Source: Sphingomonas sp. CBMAI 2297 (GTDB taxonomy: Bacteria; Pseudomonadota; Alphaproteobacteria; Sphingomonadales; Sphingomonadaceae). Taken from it: a stretch of DNA of 64,000 nt. Positions 17,013 to 25,903 of this stretch are shown piece after piece. Made by a program: the position numbers and the translations under genes. Within the stretch, counting starts at the first letter, position 1. Each line of letters begins with the position of its first letter. Under the pieces are notes generated by a model. That model was not told the origin of the DNA, ran no database searches, and saw only the letters and a list, made by a program, of their open reading frames with translations. The stretch covers positions 124,001-188,000 of the forward strand of contig NZ_JAPDIR010000009.1 in assembly GCF_029870595.1 (NCBI RefSeq), given 5' to 3'.

Positions 17013-18761
17013 TCAGGCCGCGGCCTCTCCGACGAACAACGCCCGCAGGTCCTTCTTCAGGATCTTGCCATTGGCGTTGCGCGGCAGCGTGTCGGCCACG
17101 AAGCGCACCTGCACCGGCACCTTGAACGCCGCCAGCCGCTCGCGGACGAAGCCCTGGAGCTCCGCCTCGGTCGCGCCGGTGCCCGGCGCCATATGGACCA
17201 CCGCCACCGGCTCCTCGCCCAGCGTCTTGTGCGGCACCCCGATCAGCGCCGCGTCCATCACGCCGGGGAAGGCGTAGAGCACATCCTCCACTTCGCTCGA
17301 ATAGATGTTCTCGCCGCCGCGGATCACGATGTCCTTGGCCCGGTCGACGATGTAGAGGAAGCCCTCCTCGTCGAGCCTGGCCAGGTCGCCGGTGCGCACC
17401 CAGCCGTCGATGAAGGTCTCGGCGGTGGCCTCGGGCTTGCCCCAATAGCCCTTCACGATCATCGGCCCCTTGGCCCAGAGCTCGCCCACTTCTCCCACGG
17501 GAAGCTCCCGGTCGCCCTCGACCGTCATGATCTTGAGGTCCGCGGTCGCCACCGGCTGGCCGGCGCTGGTCGGCCGGGTCAGATAATCCTCGCCGCTATG
17601 CTGGGTCACCGTCGCCATCGTCTCGGTCATGCCCCAGCCATTGCCGGGCAGCGCGCCGAATTCCTCATAGATGCGCTTCACCAGCTCGGGCGCGGAGGGC
17701 GCGCCGCCATAGGAGATCGCCTCCAGGCTGGAGAGGTCGTATTTTTCCCGCGCCGGATGCTCGAGCAGCTGCCAGGCGATCGTCGGCACGCCACCGGTGA
17801 AGGTCACCTTCTCGCGCTCGATCAGGCCCATCGCCTGCTCGGCGTCCCAGCGGCGCATGAACAATATGGTCTGCCCGGTCGCGATGCCGGTCATCAGCGC
17901 GGCGCTGCACGCGGTGACGTGGAACAGCGGGATCACCAGCAGGCCCACCTTGTGCGGGATCACCGCAGGCGGCATCTCGCCCCGCCGCAGCATCGCCCGC
18001 GCCGCGCTGTATCCGCTCGACAGGATGTTGGTGCAGATGTTGCGGTGCGTGCCCAACGCGCCCTTGGGACTGCCCGTGGTGCCGCTGGTGTAGAAGATCG
18101 TCGCATCGTCCTCGGGCGAGACCGCCACTTGCGGAAAGGGAATGTCGGGCAGGCCGGCCCAGTCGCTCCGCGTGCCGATCAGCACTTCGAGGCGGCTGGC
18201 ATTGCCGCCCAGTTCCTCGTCGCAGCGGCTCACCACCACGCGCTCCAGCTCGGGCAGATGCGCATAGCAGTCCTTCAGCCGCGCATGCCGCTCGGCATCG
18301 ACGAACAGCACCTTCGCGCCCGAATCCTTCAGCCCATATTCGAGCTCGCCGCCGGTCCACCATGCATTGAGCGGCACGATGATCGCGCCCAGGCTCGTCA
18401 CCGCGAAGAAGATGGTCGGCCATTCCGGCAGGTTGCGCATCGCCAGCGCCACCCGGTCGCCCTTCCGCACGCCCATCTCGGTCAGCCGCTGCGCCAGGTG
18501 GCAGACCGCGCGATAGTTCGCGTCATAGGTGACCCGCTCATCCTCGTAGATGGTGAAGACGCGGTCGCCATAGAGGCGCACCAGCTGCTGGAGCACGCCG
18601 AGCGTGGGCGGGGCGTTCTTCCAGACCCGGGTCGGCACGCCGCGGATCTCCGCGTCCTCCATCTCGAAGCGCGCGCCCGGCGCGGTTAGCGCGGCCTTCA
18701 CCTGCGCCAGCGACATCGCCGGCCAATTGGGGTCGAGCGGAACGATCGGTTCGGGGGCCAA
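17013..18761 (-). CDS. Acyl-CoA synthetase (class I adenylate-forming)
   Basis: A 582-residue AMP-dependent CoA ligase, probably for medium/long-chain or alicyclic carboxylic acids. The phosphate loop IFYTSGTTGSPKG is near residues 215-227. It is followed by NGWGMTETMATVT, the hinge region RTGDLARLDEEGFLYIVDR, and PRNANGKILKKDLRAL with the adenylation lysine near the C-terminus. It diverges from a serine hydrolase and the beta-oxidation genes, with a partial palindrome in the shared promoter. It would activate the substrate for those genes. A start further downstream (MSLAQVKAAL) is conceivable, but the N-terminal extension is in frame and unremarkable. Confidence 0.9.
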   Translation of the reverse strand: MAPEPIVPLDPNWPAMSLAQVKAALTAPGARFEMEDAEIRGVPTRVWKNAPPTLGVLQQLVRLYGDRVFTIYEDERVTYDANYRAVCHLAQRLTEMGVRKGDRVALAMRNLPEWPTIFFAVTSLGAIIVPLNAWWTGGELEYGLKDSGAKVLFVDAERHARLKDCYAHLPELERVVVSRCDEELGGNASRLEVLIGTRSDWAGLPDIPFPQVAVSPEDDATIFYTSGTTGSPKGALGTHRNICTNILSSGYSAARAMLRRGEMPPAVIPHKVGLLVIPLFHVTACSAALMTGIATGQTILFMRRWDAEQAMGLIEREKVTFTGGVPTIAWQLLEHPAREKYDLSSLEAISYGGAPSAPELVKRIYEEFGALPGNGWGMTETMATVTQHSGEDYLTRPTSAGQPVATADLKIMTVEGDRELPVGEVGELWAKGPMIVKGYWGKPEATAETFIDGWVRTGDLARLDEEGFLYIVDRAKDIVIRGGENIYSSEVEDVLYAFPGVMDAALIGVPHKTLGEEPVAVVHMAPGTGATEAELQGFVRERLAAFKVPVQVRFVADTLPRNANGKILKKDLRALFVGEAAA

Positions 18762-18933
18762 GGCGATTCTCTCCAGTCTATGCGCGTTCTGTTTCTAGAA
18801 TGTTGGGTTTGGCACCGGATGCCGTACCGTAAACAACGTTAGTGTTGATTCATCGCGCGCTCAAGGCAATAGGGGAAGCGCATCCCCGAGAAGATGCGAG
18901 TCACCGGTTTCGAATGAGAGGTATGCCAGCCGC
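18762..18933. promoter_or_regulatory. Divergent promoter region with candidate operator CAACnnTAnnGTTG
   Basis: This 172-bp gap separates the acyl-CoA synthetase from the serine hydrolase. At 18834-18847 the partial dyad CAAC..TA..GTTG lies in a locally AT-richer patch, about 85 bp from each start. It could bind a TetR/FadR-type regulator controlling both directions. No local regulator gene is adjacent. Confidence 0.3.
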
Positions 18934-20157
18934 ATGAAACTTGCCAAGCCCGAAAACCAGGGTTTCGACGCGGCCCGGCTGGCACGGATCGATCCGTATC
19001 TGAAGGCTCGCTATCTCGACTCGGGCAAGCTCCCGCACGCCCAGCTGCTGATCGCGCGCGGCGGCGAGATCGTGCATTTCTCGCACCAGGGCCCGGCCCG
19101 CGAGGGCGGCGCGCCGGTGGACGAGGCCACGCTCTTCCGCATCGCCTCGATGACCAAGCCGGTCACCAGCCTGGCCTTCATGATGCTGGTCGAGGAGGGG
19201 CTGGTCGGCCTCGACACCCCCGTCCACCACATCCTTCCCGAGCTGAAGGCGCTCGGCGTGTTCAAGGCCGGCGGCGACAAGGTGCCGTTCCAGACCACGC
19301 CCACCGAGGAGCCGATGCGGATGGTGGACCTGCTCCGCCACACCTCCGGCTTCACCTACAGCTTCCAGAATCGCACCAATGTCGATGCCGCCTATCGCGC
19401 CGGCAGGATCGAGGACTGGCACGGCAATCTCGACCTTGACGGCTTCATCGCGGCGCTCGGCCGGATCCCGCTGGAATTCTCGCCGGGCAGCGAGTGGAAC
19501 TATTCGGTGTCCACGGACGTGCTCGGCGCGGTGGTCGAGCGCGTCTCGGGCATGAAGCTCGGCGACTTCTTCCGCCAGCGCATCTTCGCGCCCCTCGGCA
19601 TGCACGACACCGGCTTCACCGTCCCCGCCGACAAGATCGACCGCCTCGCCGATTGCTGGACGATGGTGCAGGGCAAGGGCCGGGTGATGTACGATCGCGG
19701 CGCCGAGAGCGCCTGGTCGCGCGAGCCGCGCCTCGTCTCCGGTGGCGGCGGCCTGGTCTCGACGTCGCTCGACTATCACCGCTTCTGCACCTTCTTCCTG
19801 AACAAGGGGGAGCTGGCGGGCACCCGCCTGGTCAGCCGCAAGACGGTCGACCTGATGACGGCCAACCACCTGCCCGGCGGCTCGGACCTCCACGCCATGT
19901 CGCAGTCGCTGTTCAGCGAGACGACCAATGCCGGCACCGGCTTCGGCCTGGGCTTCGCGATCACCATGGATCCGGCCAAGGCGATGATCCCCGGCTCGGC
20001 CGGCGAATATTATTGGGGCGGGATGTTCTCGACGTCCTTCTTCATCGATCCCGTCGAGCGGCTCTCGATGGTCTTCATGACGCAGCTTTCCCCGTCCATG
20101 CTCTACCCGATCCGGCGCGAGCTGAAGACGCTGATCTATTCGGCATTGAACGACTGA
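18934..20157 (+). CDS. EstB-like serine hydrolase (beta-lactamase/class C fold)
   Basis: A 407-residue cytosolic-looking member of the beta-lactamase superfamily with esterase-type features. The nucleophile motif S72-M-T-K75 is followed by the second motif YSV at about residue 190 (Y-x-N/S position) and a C-terminal WGG (EYYWGGMFSTSFFIDP) in place of the lactamase KTG. That combination is typical of EstB-type esterases and transesterases rather than beta-lactamases. There is no signal peptide. It heads the beta-oxidation run and may hydrolyse an ester or lactone of the same substrate; this is inferred from neighbourhood. Confidence 0.87.
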   Translation: MKLAKPENQGFDAARLARIDPYLKARYLDSGKLPHAQLLIARGGEIVHFSHQGPAREGGAPVDEATLFRIASMTKPVTSLAFMMLVEEGLVGLDTPVHHILPELKALGVFKAGGDKVPFQTTPTEEPMRMVDLLRHTSGFTYSFQNRTNVDAAYRAGRIEDWHGNLDLDGFIAALGRIPLEFSPGSEWNYSVSTDVLGAVVERVSGMKLGDFFRQRIFAPLGMHDTGFTVPADKIDRLADCWTMVQGKGRVMYDRGAESAWSREPRLVSGGGGLVSTSLDYHRFCTFFLNKGELAGTRLVSRKTVDLMTANHLPGGSDLHAMSQSLFSETTNAGTGFGLGFAITMDPAKAMIPGSAGEYYWGGMFSTSFFIDPVERLSMVFMTQLSPSMLYPIRRELKTLIYSALND

Positions 20158-20176
20158 TGGTATGGACAAAGAGATT

Positions 20177-20324
20177 GTTCGCGCAGAGGCGCAGAGAGCG
20201 CAGAGAAGTTGCGCGCCGCGTCAGCGGCAGTCCACTTTCTGCCTCGTCGCCTTTCCCGCCGCTGACGCGGCGCCAACCTTTTCGGCAAAGACAGCCTCTG
20301 CGTCCTCCGCGCCTCTGCGCGAAC
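20177..20324. repeat. Nested inverted-repeat element (GTTCGCGCAGAGGCGC type)
   Basis: A 148-bp element between the serine hydrolase and the fadB-like gene. The outer arms are GTTCGCGCAGAGGCGCAGAG on the left and its near-complement ending GCGCCTCTGCGCGAAC on the right. Inside are perfect inner arms, GCCGCGTCAGCGGC and GCCGCTGACGCGGC, so the whole can fold as two stacked hairpins. It differs in sequence from the CGTCA...TGACG family. Confidence 0.8.
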
Positions 20325-20384
20325 CAAAACCTTCCTTCTTCACGTCCTCGCGCCCACGCGTGAACCAATAAACTGGAGACCAAA

Positions 20385-22412
20385 ATGACCTCCCCCATCA
20401 CCACCACCCGCCAGGGCGACGTCCTGATCATCACTTCGGACAATCCGCCGGTGAACGCGCTCGGCGCGGCGGTCCGCCAGGGCATCCAGGCCGGCATCCA
20501 GGAAGCCAAGGGCGACGACGGCATCAAGGCCGTCGTGATCACCTGCGCCGGCAAGACCTTCTTCGCCGGGGCCGACATCACCGAATTCGGCAAGCCGATG
20601 CAGGAGCCCTCGCTCCCGGTGCTGGTCGATGAGATCGAGGCGCTCGACAAGCCGGTGATCGCCGCCGTCCATGGCACCGCGCTCGGCGGCGGCTGCGAAG
20701 TCGCCCTCGCCTCGCACTATCGCATCGCCGTGCCCTCGGCGAAGTTCGGCCTGCCCGAGGTCAAACTCGGCATCCTGCCCGGCGCCGGCGGCACCCAGCG
20801 CATGCCGCGCGTCGCGGGCGTCGAGGTCGCGCTCGAAATGGCGACCAAGGGCGATCCGATCTCGGCCGAGCAGGCCAGGGCCGCCGGCCTGGTCGACCGT
20901 CTCGCGACCGAGGGCAATCTCGTCGCCGATGCCGTCGCCTTCGCGCAGGAAGTGATCGGCAAGCCGGTCTCGCGCTCGTCCGAGCGTCCGGTCACCGTCG
21001 ATCCGGCCGTGTTCGAGGCATTCCGTGCCAAGAACGCCAAGCGCTTCCGTGGCATGGACGCGCCGAACACGATCATGGACCTGATCGAGCAGACCGCCGG
21101 CAAGCCCTATGCCGAGGGCGTCCAGGCCGAGCGCATGGGCTTCATGAAGCTGATCATGGGCACCCAGTCCGCCGCGCTGCGCCACATCTTCTTCGCCGAG
21201 CGCAAGGCCGCCAAGATCGACGGCATCGCCGAGGACATCGCGCTCCGCGACATCAAGCGCGTCGGCGTGATCGGCGCAGGCACGATGGGCGGCGGCATCT
21301 CGATGAACTTCCTGTCGGCGGGCGTGCCGGTGACCATCGTCGAGATGGCGCAGGAAGCGCTCGATCGCGGCACCGGCGTGATCCGCAAGAATTACGAGGC
21401 GACCGCCGCCAAGGGCCGCATGACCGCCGAGCAGGTGGAAGGCGCGATGGGTCTGCTCAACCCGACGCTCGATTTCGACGCGCTCGGCGAGTGCGACCTG
21501 ATCATCGAGGCCGTCTATGAGAATATGGACGTCAAGAAGGACATCTTCGGCAAGCTCGACAAGATCGCCAAGCCGGGCGCCATCCTCGCCTCGAACACCA
21601 GCTATCTGAACATCGACGAGATCGCCGCCGTGACCAGCCGTCCGCAGGACGTGCTCGGCCTGCACTTCTTCTCGCCGGCGAACGTGATGAAGCTGCTCGA
21701 GATCGTCCGCGGCGCCAAGACCGCCGACGACGTGCTGGCCACTGCCATGGCCGTGTCGAAGAAGATCAGGAAGGTCGCCGTCATCGCCGGCGTCTGCTAC
21801 GGCTTCATCGGCAACCGCATGCTGATGCCGCGCCAGGTCGAGGCCAACAAGATGCTGCTCGAAGGCGCCACGCCCGAGCAGATCGACAAGGTCCATGTCG
21901 CCTTCGGCATGCCGATGGGCCCGTTCCAGATGGCCGATCTCGCCGGTGTCGACATCGGCTGGCACCGCGACCCGAACCGGATCGAGAATATCCGCGACGC
22001 GCTCGCCGCCGAGGGCCGCTGGGGCCAGAAGAAGAGCGCCGGCTTCTACGATTATGACGAGAAGCGCACTCCCTCGAACAGCCCCCGCGTCGCCGAGCTG
22101 ATCGCCGAGTGGCGCGAGAAGCTGGGCGTGCCGCAGCACGAGATCACCGAGGAGGAGATCGTCGTCCGCACGCTCTATACCATGGTCAATGAAGGCGCGC
22201 TGATCCTCGCCGAGAAGATGGCCCAGCGCGCCAGCGACATCGATGTGGTGTGGGTCTATGGCTATGGCTGGCCCCCGTATCGCGGCGGCCCGATGTTCTG
22301 GGCCGACACCGAGGGCCTCAAGAAGATCGTCGAGGGCCTCGAGAAATACGGCTTCGAAGTCGCCCCGCTGCTCCGCGAAAAGGCGGAGAAGGGCGAAAAG
22401 TTCAACAAGTAA
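20385..22412 (+). CDS. Bifunctional enoyl-CoA hydratase / 3-hydroxyacyl-CoA dehydrogenase (FadB/FadJ type)
   Basis: A 675-residue two-domain beta-oxidation enzyme. The N-terminal crotonase domain (about 1-190) has the oxyanion-hole segments [14 protein letters not shown] and [18 protein letters not shown] and the catalytic region [13 protein letters not shown]. An NAD-binding domain starts with [14 protein letters not shown] near 290. The 3HCDH C-terminal domains contain [17 protein letters not shown] with the catalytic histidine, and GFIGNRM. It is shorter than E. coli FadB, as is usual in alphaproteobacteria. No thiolase lies next to it in this window. Acyl-CoA dehydrogenases and a thioesterase follow. 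Confidence 0.95.
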   Translation: MTSPITTTRQGDVLIITSDNPPVNALGAAVRQGIQAGIQEAKGDDGIKAVVITCAGKTFFAGADITEFGKPMQEPSLPVLVDEIEALDKPVIAAVHGTALGGGCEVALASHYRIAVPSAKFGLPEVKLGILPGAGGTQRMPRVAGVEVALEMATKGDPISAEQARAAGLVDRLATEGNLVADAVAFAQEVIGKPVSRSSERPVTVDPAVFEAFRAKNAKRFRGMDAPNTIMDLIEQTAGKPYAEGVQAERMGFMKLIMGTQSAALRHIFFAERKAAKIDGIAEDIALRDIKRVGVIGAGTMGGGISMNFLSAGVPVTIVEMAQEALDRGTGVIRKNYEATAAKGRMTAEQVEGAMGLLNPTLDFDALGECDLIIEAVYENMDVKKDIFGKLDKIAKPGAILASNTSYLNIDEIAAVTSRPQDVLGLHFFSPANVMKLLEIVRGAKTADDVLATAMAVSKKIRKVAVIAGVCYGFIGNRMLMPRQVEANKMLLEGATPEQIDKVHVAFGMPMGPFQMADLAGVDIGWHRDPNRIENIRDALAAEGRWGQKKSAGFYDYDEKRTPSNSPRVAELIAEWREKLGVPQHEITEEEIVVRTLYTMVNEGALILAEKMAQRASDIDVVWVYGYGWPPYRGGPMFWADTEGLKKIVEGLEKYGFEVAPLLREKAEKGEKFNK

Positions 22413-22418
22413 CCCAAG

Positions 22419-22511
22419 CTCCCTCTCCCCCGTCGGGGGAGAGGGTCGGGGAAAGGGGCAGTCGCAACGCAAGGCTGCCCCATCCCTCTCCCCACAGGCG
22501 GAGAGAGGGAG
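22419..22511. repeat. CTCCCTCTCCCC-type palindromic repeat
   Basis: Between the fadB-like gene and the first acyl-CoA dehydrogenase: ctccctctcccccgtcgggg...gagagg on the left and ccatccctctccccacaggc...gagagagggag on the right give nested inverted repeats. A second copy of this family lies at 45808-45911. Confidence 0.75.
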
Positions 22512-22523
22512 AAGGATCTGAGG

Positions 22524-23681
22524 ATGACCGAAGCACTCGACCAATTCCGCGCCGAAACCCGCGCCTGGCTGGAGGAAAACTGCCCGGCCGAGATGCGCAC
22601 CCCGCCCAAGTCGGAAAAGGAAACCACCTGGGGCGGGCGCAATCCCCATTATGCGCATCCGGACCAGAAGGTCTGGCTCGATCGCATGGCGTCGCGCGGC
22701 TGGACCGTCCCCGATTGGCCCAAGGCCTATGGCGGCGGCGGGCTCTCGCCGGCCGAGACCAAGATCCTCCGCGAGGAGCTGAAGGCGATCAAGGCGCGCA
22801 ATCCGCTCAATTCGTTCGGCATCTCGATGCTCGGGCCGGCGCTGCTGAAATATGGCACCGAGGAGCAGAAGCTCGAGCATCTGCCCAGGATCGCGCGCGG
22901 CGAGATCCGCTGGTGCCAGGGCTATTCGGAGCCGAACGCCGGCTCGGACCTCGCCGGGCTGCAGACCAGCGCCGAGGACAAGGGCGATCATTTCCTGGTC
23001 AACGGCCAGAAGGTGTGGACCAGCTATGCCGACAAGGCCGACTGGATCTTCTGCCTCGTCCGCACCGACAAGACCGTCAAGCAGGCCGGCATCAGCTTCC
23101 TGTTGTTCGACATGGCCTCGCCCGGCGTCTCGACCAGGCCGATCCTGCTGATCAGCGGCAACTCGCCCTTTTGCGAGACCTTCTTCGACAATGTCGAGGT
23201 ACCCAAGGCCAATCTGCTCGGCGAGCTGAACAAGGGCTGGGACGTCGCCAAATATCTGCTCGGCCATGAGCGCGAGATGATCTCGGGCTTCGGCCTGGGC
23301 GGTGCCGGCAAGGATCCGCTGGTCGAGGCGGCGCGCAAGGGCGTCGATCCGATCCTGCGCGCGCAGATCGCGTTGTTCCAGGTTCGCTCCAAGGCATTCA
23401 CCGCGATGTCCGAGAAGTTCATCGACGAGCTGAAGGCCGGCCAGGCGCATCCCGCCCAGCCCTCGATGATGAAATATTACGGCACCGAGCTGAACAAGGC
23501 CCGCCACGAGCTCGAAATGGCGGCGGGCGGCTCGGACGCGCTCGAATGGGAGAGCGAGGCCAGCCATCAGGGCGCCGCGGCCCGCACCTGGCTGCGCACC
23601 AAGGCCAATTCGATCGAGGGCGGGACGAGCGAGATCCAGCTCAACATCATCGCCAAGCGGATCCTCGACCTCCCTTCGTAA
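22524..23681 (+). CDS. Acyl-CoA dehydrogenase, large-subunit type (pair 1)
   Basis: A 385-residue FAD-dependent acyl-CoA dehydrogenase. FAD/substrate segments are RWCQGYSEPNAGSDLAGLQT, NGQKVWTSYADKADW, and the C-terminal NSIEGGTSEIQLNIIAKR. It is followed, after a repeat element, by a second and divergent acyl-CoA dehydrogenase. A paralogous pair in the same order lies at 47.1-44.7 kb. Steroid- and bile-acid-degrading bacteria use such adjacent genes as alpha2beta2 heterotetramers, so a heteromeric enzyme acting on a bulky CoA ester is plausible. That is inference. It catalyses the first, 2,3-desaturating step of a beta-oxidation cycle. Confidence 0.93.
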   Translation: MTEALDQFRAETRAWLEENCPAEMRTPPKSEKETTWGGRNPHYAHPDQKVWLDRMASRGWTVPDWPKAYGGGGLSPAETKILREELKAIKARNPLNSFGISMLGPALLKYGTEEQKLEHLPRIARGEIRWCQGYSEPNAGSDLAGLQTSAEDKGDHFLVNGQKVWTSYADKADWIFCLVRTDKTVKQAGISFLLFDMASPGVSTRPILLISGNSPFCETFFDNVEVPKANLLGELNKGWDVAKYLLGHEREMISGFGLGGAGKDPLVEAARKGVDPILRAQIALFQVRSKAFTAMSEKFIDELKAGQAHPAQPSMMKYYGTELNKARHELEMAAGGSDALEWESEASHQGAAARTWLRTKANSIEGGTSEIQLNIIAKRILDLPS

Positions 23682-23682
23682 C

Positions 23683-23764
23683 CGTCATCCCCGCAAAGGC
23701 GGGGATCCAGCGCCACAGGCGTCTCGCTCGGTTACCCTGGATCCCCGCCTTCGCGGGGATGACG
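23683..23764. repeat. REP-like palindromic element
   Basis: A near-perfect CGTCATCCCCGCAAAGGCGG...CCGCCTTCGCGGGGATGACG inverted repeat between the two acyl-CoA dehydrogenase genes. It occupies almost the whole 96-bp gap. Confidence 0.9.
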
Positions 23765-23777
23765 AAAGAGAAGCAAA

Positions 23778-24884
23778 ATGCCCCTCTACCTCAATGACGA
23801 CCAGACCATGCTCCGCGACACCGCGAGGGATTTCGTCGCCTCGGAAGCTCCGGTCAGCCACATGCGCGCGCTGCGCGACGCCGAGGACGCCACCGGCTTT
23901 TCCCGCGCGCTTTGGAAGCAGTTCGCCGAAATGGGCTTCACCGGCATCCTGATTCCCGAGAGCGAAGGCGGCCTCGGCCTCGGCCATGTCGAGGCGGGCG
24001 TGGTGCTCGAGGAGATCGGCCGCAACCTGTCGCCCTCGCCCTTCCTCGCCACCGCCGTCGCCGCCGTCGAAGCGCTGAAGGGCACTGCCGCCGCCCGAAC
24101 CTGGTATCCCGGCATCCTCGCCGGCGAGACCGTCGCGGCCCTGGCGATCGACGAGGGGCCCAAGCACGACGGCAGGATCGCGATGCAGGCCGAGCGCGCG
24201 GGCAACGGCTTCCGCCTCACCGGCACCAAGCAGTTCGTGACGCACGGCCATGTCGCCGACCTGCTGCTCGTCGCGGCAAGAACCGGGAACGGCGTCACGC
24301 TGTTCGCTGTCCCCGAGGATGCCGCCGGCCTCACCGCCACGCCCGAGCGTCTCGCCGATTCCAGCATCGCCGCCCGCCTCCGGTTCGACGGCGTGGAAGT
24401 CGATGCCGATGCCGTGATCGGCGAGGTCGACCAGGGGGACGGCCCGCTTGCCCGCCTGCTCGCCGCGGGCCGCGCCGGCGCCGCGGCCGAGATGGTCGGC
24501 GTCGGCGGCGGCGCGATGGACCGGACCGTCCATTATCTCAAGGAGCGCAAGCAGTTCGGCATGGCCATCGGCAGCTTCCAGGCGCTCCAGCACCGCGCCG
24601 CGCATCTCTATAGCGAGATGGAAGTCGCCCGCGCCGCCGTGCTCAAGGCCCAGCAGCTGCTTGATGCCGGGCAGGACGCGGCCGAGGCCGTGTCGGTCGC
24701 CAAGGCGATGACCGGACTTGCCACCACGCTCGCCGTGCAGGAGGGTGTCCAGATGCACGGGGGCATCGGCATGACCGACGAATATGACATCGGCTTCTTC
24801 ATGAAGCGCGCCCGCGTGCTCGCCGAGATGTTCGGTGACAGCAACTTCCATGCGAACGCGCTGGCGGAAGCGGCGGGATATTGA
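23778..24884 (+). CDS. Acyl-CoA dehydrogenase, small-subunit type (pair 1)
   Basis: A 368-residue acyl-CoA dehydrogenase-fold protein. It has LNDDQTMLRDTARDFVASEA at the N-terminus, a reduced middle domain, and the helix YLKERKQFGMAIGSFQALQHR. The C-terminal QMHGGIGMTDEYDIGFFMKRA replaces the canonical YEGTSEI-type loop seen in the preceding gene. This division of motifs is typical of the partner subunit in heteromeric acyl-CoA dehydrogenases. The start directly follows a REP element. tesB comes next after another REP element. Confidence 0.92.
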   Translation: MPLYLNDDQTMLRDTARDFVASEAPVSHMRALRDAEDATGFSRALWKQFAEMGFTGILIPESEGGLGLGHVEAGVVLEEIGRNLSPSPFLATAVAAVEALKGTAAARTWYPGILAGETVAALAIDEGPKHDGRIAMQAERAGNGFRLTGTKQFVTHGHVADLLLVAARTGNGVTLFAVPEDAAGLTATPERLADSSIAARLRFDGVEVDADAVIGEVDQGDGPLARLLAAGRAGAAAEMVGVGGGAMDRTVHYLKERKQFGMAIGSFQALQHRAAHLYSEMEVARAAVLKAQQLLDAGQDAAEAVSVAKAMTGLATTLAVQEGVQMHGGIGMTDEYDIGFFMKRARVLAEMFGDSNFHANALAEAAGY

Positions 24885-24909
24885 TGGCAGGCCGCATTTC
24901 CTTCCCGTT

Positions 24910-24992
24910 CGTCGTCCCCGCGCAGGCGGCGATCCAGAGTCGCAAGGGGCGTCGCTCCGTTACCCAGGATCCCCGCCTTTGCGGGGATGACG
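24910..24992. repeat. REP-like palindromic element
   Basis: CGTCGTCCCCGCGCAGGCGG...CCCGCCTTTGCGGGGATGACG inverted repeat filling the gap before tesB. An ATG inside its right arm (24987) is in frame with tesB but is considered element-derived. Confidence 0.85.
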
Positions 24993-25004
24993 GAGTATGC
25001 GCGA

Positions 25005-25895
25005 ATGACTGACACTCCCGAACGCGCCACCGAGCCCGCCGCCCTGGTCGGCCAGCTCACCCAGCTGCTCGACGTCGAGCGGATCGACACCGATCTCTAT
25101 CGCGGTCCGCGCCAGCCCGGCGGCGTCGGCCGCGTGTTCGGCGGCCAGGTGGTCGCCCAGGCGCTCCAGGCCGCGCAGCGCTCGGTCGAGGACGACAAGC
25201 TCGCCCATTCGCTCCACGCCTATTTCATGCGGCCCGGCGACGAGAACCACCCGATCATCTACCGGGTCGTGCGCGATTTCGACGGGCGCAGCTTCGCCAA
25301 TCGCCGGATCATCGCGATGCAGGGCGGCCAGCCGATCCTCAACATGACCGCGAGCTTCCAGCTCCCTGCCGAGGGCCTGCACCACCAGTTCGACATGCCC
25401 GACGTGCCCGATCCGGACAGCCTCGTCTCCGAGCGCGACCTGCGCGAGGCGATCCGCGACGAGGTGCCCGAGAAGTTCCGCCGCTTCTTCCTGCGCGCGC
25501 GGCCGATCGAGATCCGCCCGGTCAATCCGCGCAACTGGTTCAAGCCGGTGAAGAGCGAGCCCGTCCAGCACAGCTGGTTCCGCGTCGTCGCCCCCCTGCC
25601 CGACGATCCCGCGCTCCACCGCGCGATGCTCACCTATGCCACCGACATGACGCTGCTCGGCACCTGCATGCTCCCGCATGGCGTCAGCTGGATGAACGGC
25701 GGCGTGCAGACCGCCAGCCTCGACCATGCCGTGTGGCTGCACGAGCCGTTCCGCTTCGACGAATGGCTGCTCTACACCACCGACAGCCCCTGGGCCGGCC
25801 ATGCGCGCGGCTTCAACCGCGGCCGCATCTATGCGCGCGACGGCCGCCTCGTCGCGAGCGTGGCGCAGGAGGGGCTGGTCCGCGTCAAGGACTAG
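25005..25895 (+). CDS. tesB: Acyl-CoA thioesterase II
   Basis: Hydrolyses medium/long-chain acyl-CoA to free acid and CoA. The 296-residue double-hotdog protein has RVFGGQVVAQALQAAQRSV and HSLHAYFMRPGD in the first hotdog. The second has YATDMTLLGTCMLPHG and SLDHAVWLHEPFR, the Asp/Thr/Gln active-site regions of TesB. The start ATG at 25005 follows 13 bp after the REP element; the upstream in-frame ATG lies in the repeat. It closes the beta-oxidation run and could release end-products or free CoA. Confidence 0.94.
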   Translation: MTDTPERATEPAALVGQLTQLLDVERIDTDLYRGPRQPGGVGRVFGGQVVAQALQAAQRSVEDDKLAHSLHAYFMRPGDENHPIIYRVVRDFDGRSFANRRIIAMQGGQPILNMTASFQLPAEGLHHQFDMPDVPDPDSLVSERDLREAIRDEVPEKFRRFFLRARPIEIRPVNPRNWFKPVKSEPVQHSWFRVVAPLPDDPALHRAMLTYATDMTLLGTCMLPHGVSWMNGGVQTASLDHAVWLHEPFRFDEWLLYTTDSPWAGHARGFNRGRIYARDGRLVASVAQEGLVRVKD

Positions 25896-25903
25896 GCCCC
25901 CGC

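Noticed and set aside
22419..22511. Possible CRISPR-like repeat cluster
   Set aside because: The arms are inverted, not directly repeated with regular spacers, and the family recurs as single elements.
20340..23567. A 1075-codon minus-strand open frame across the fadB-like and acyl-CoA dehydrogenase genes
   Set aside because: It is antisense to two well-recognised enzymes and consists of His/Arg/Leu-rich low-information sequence.
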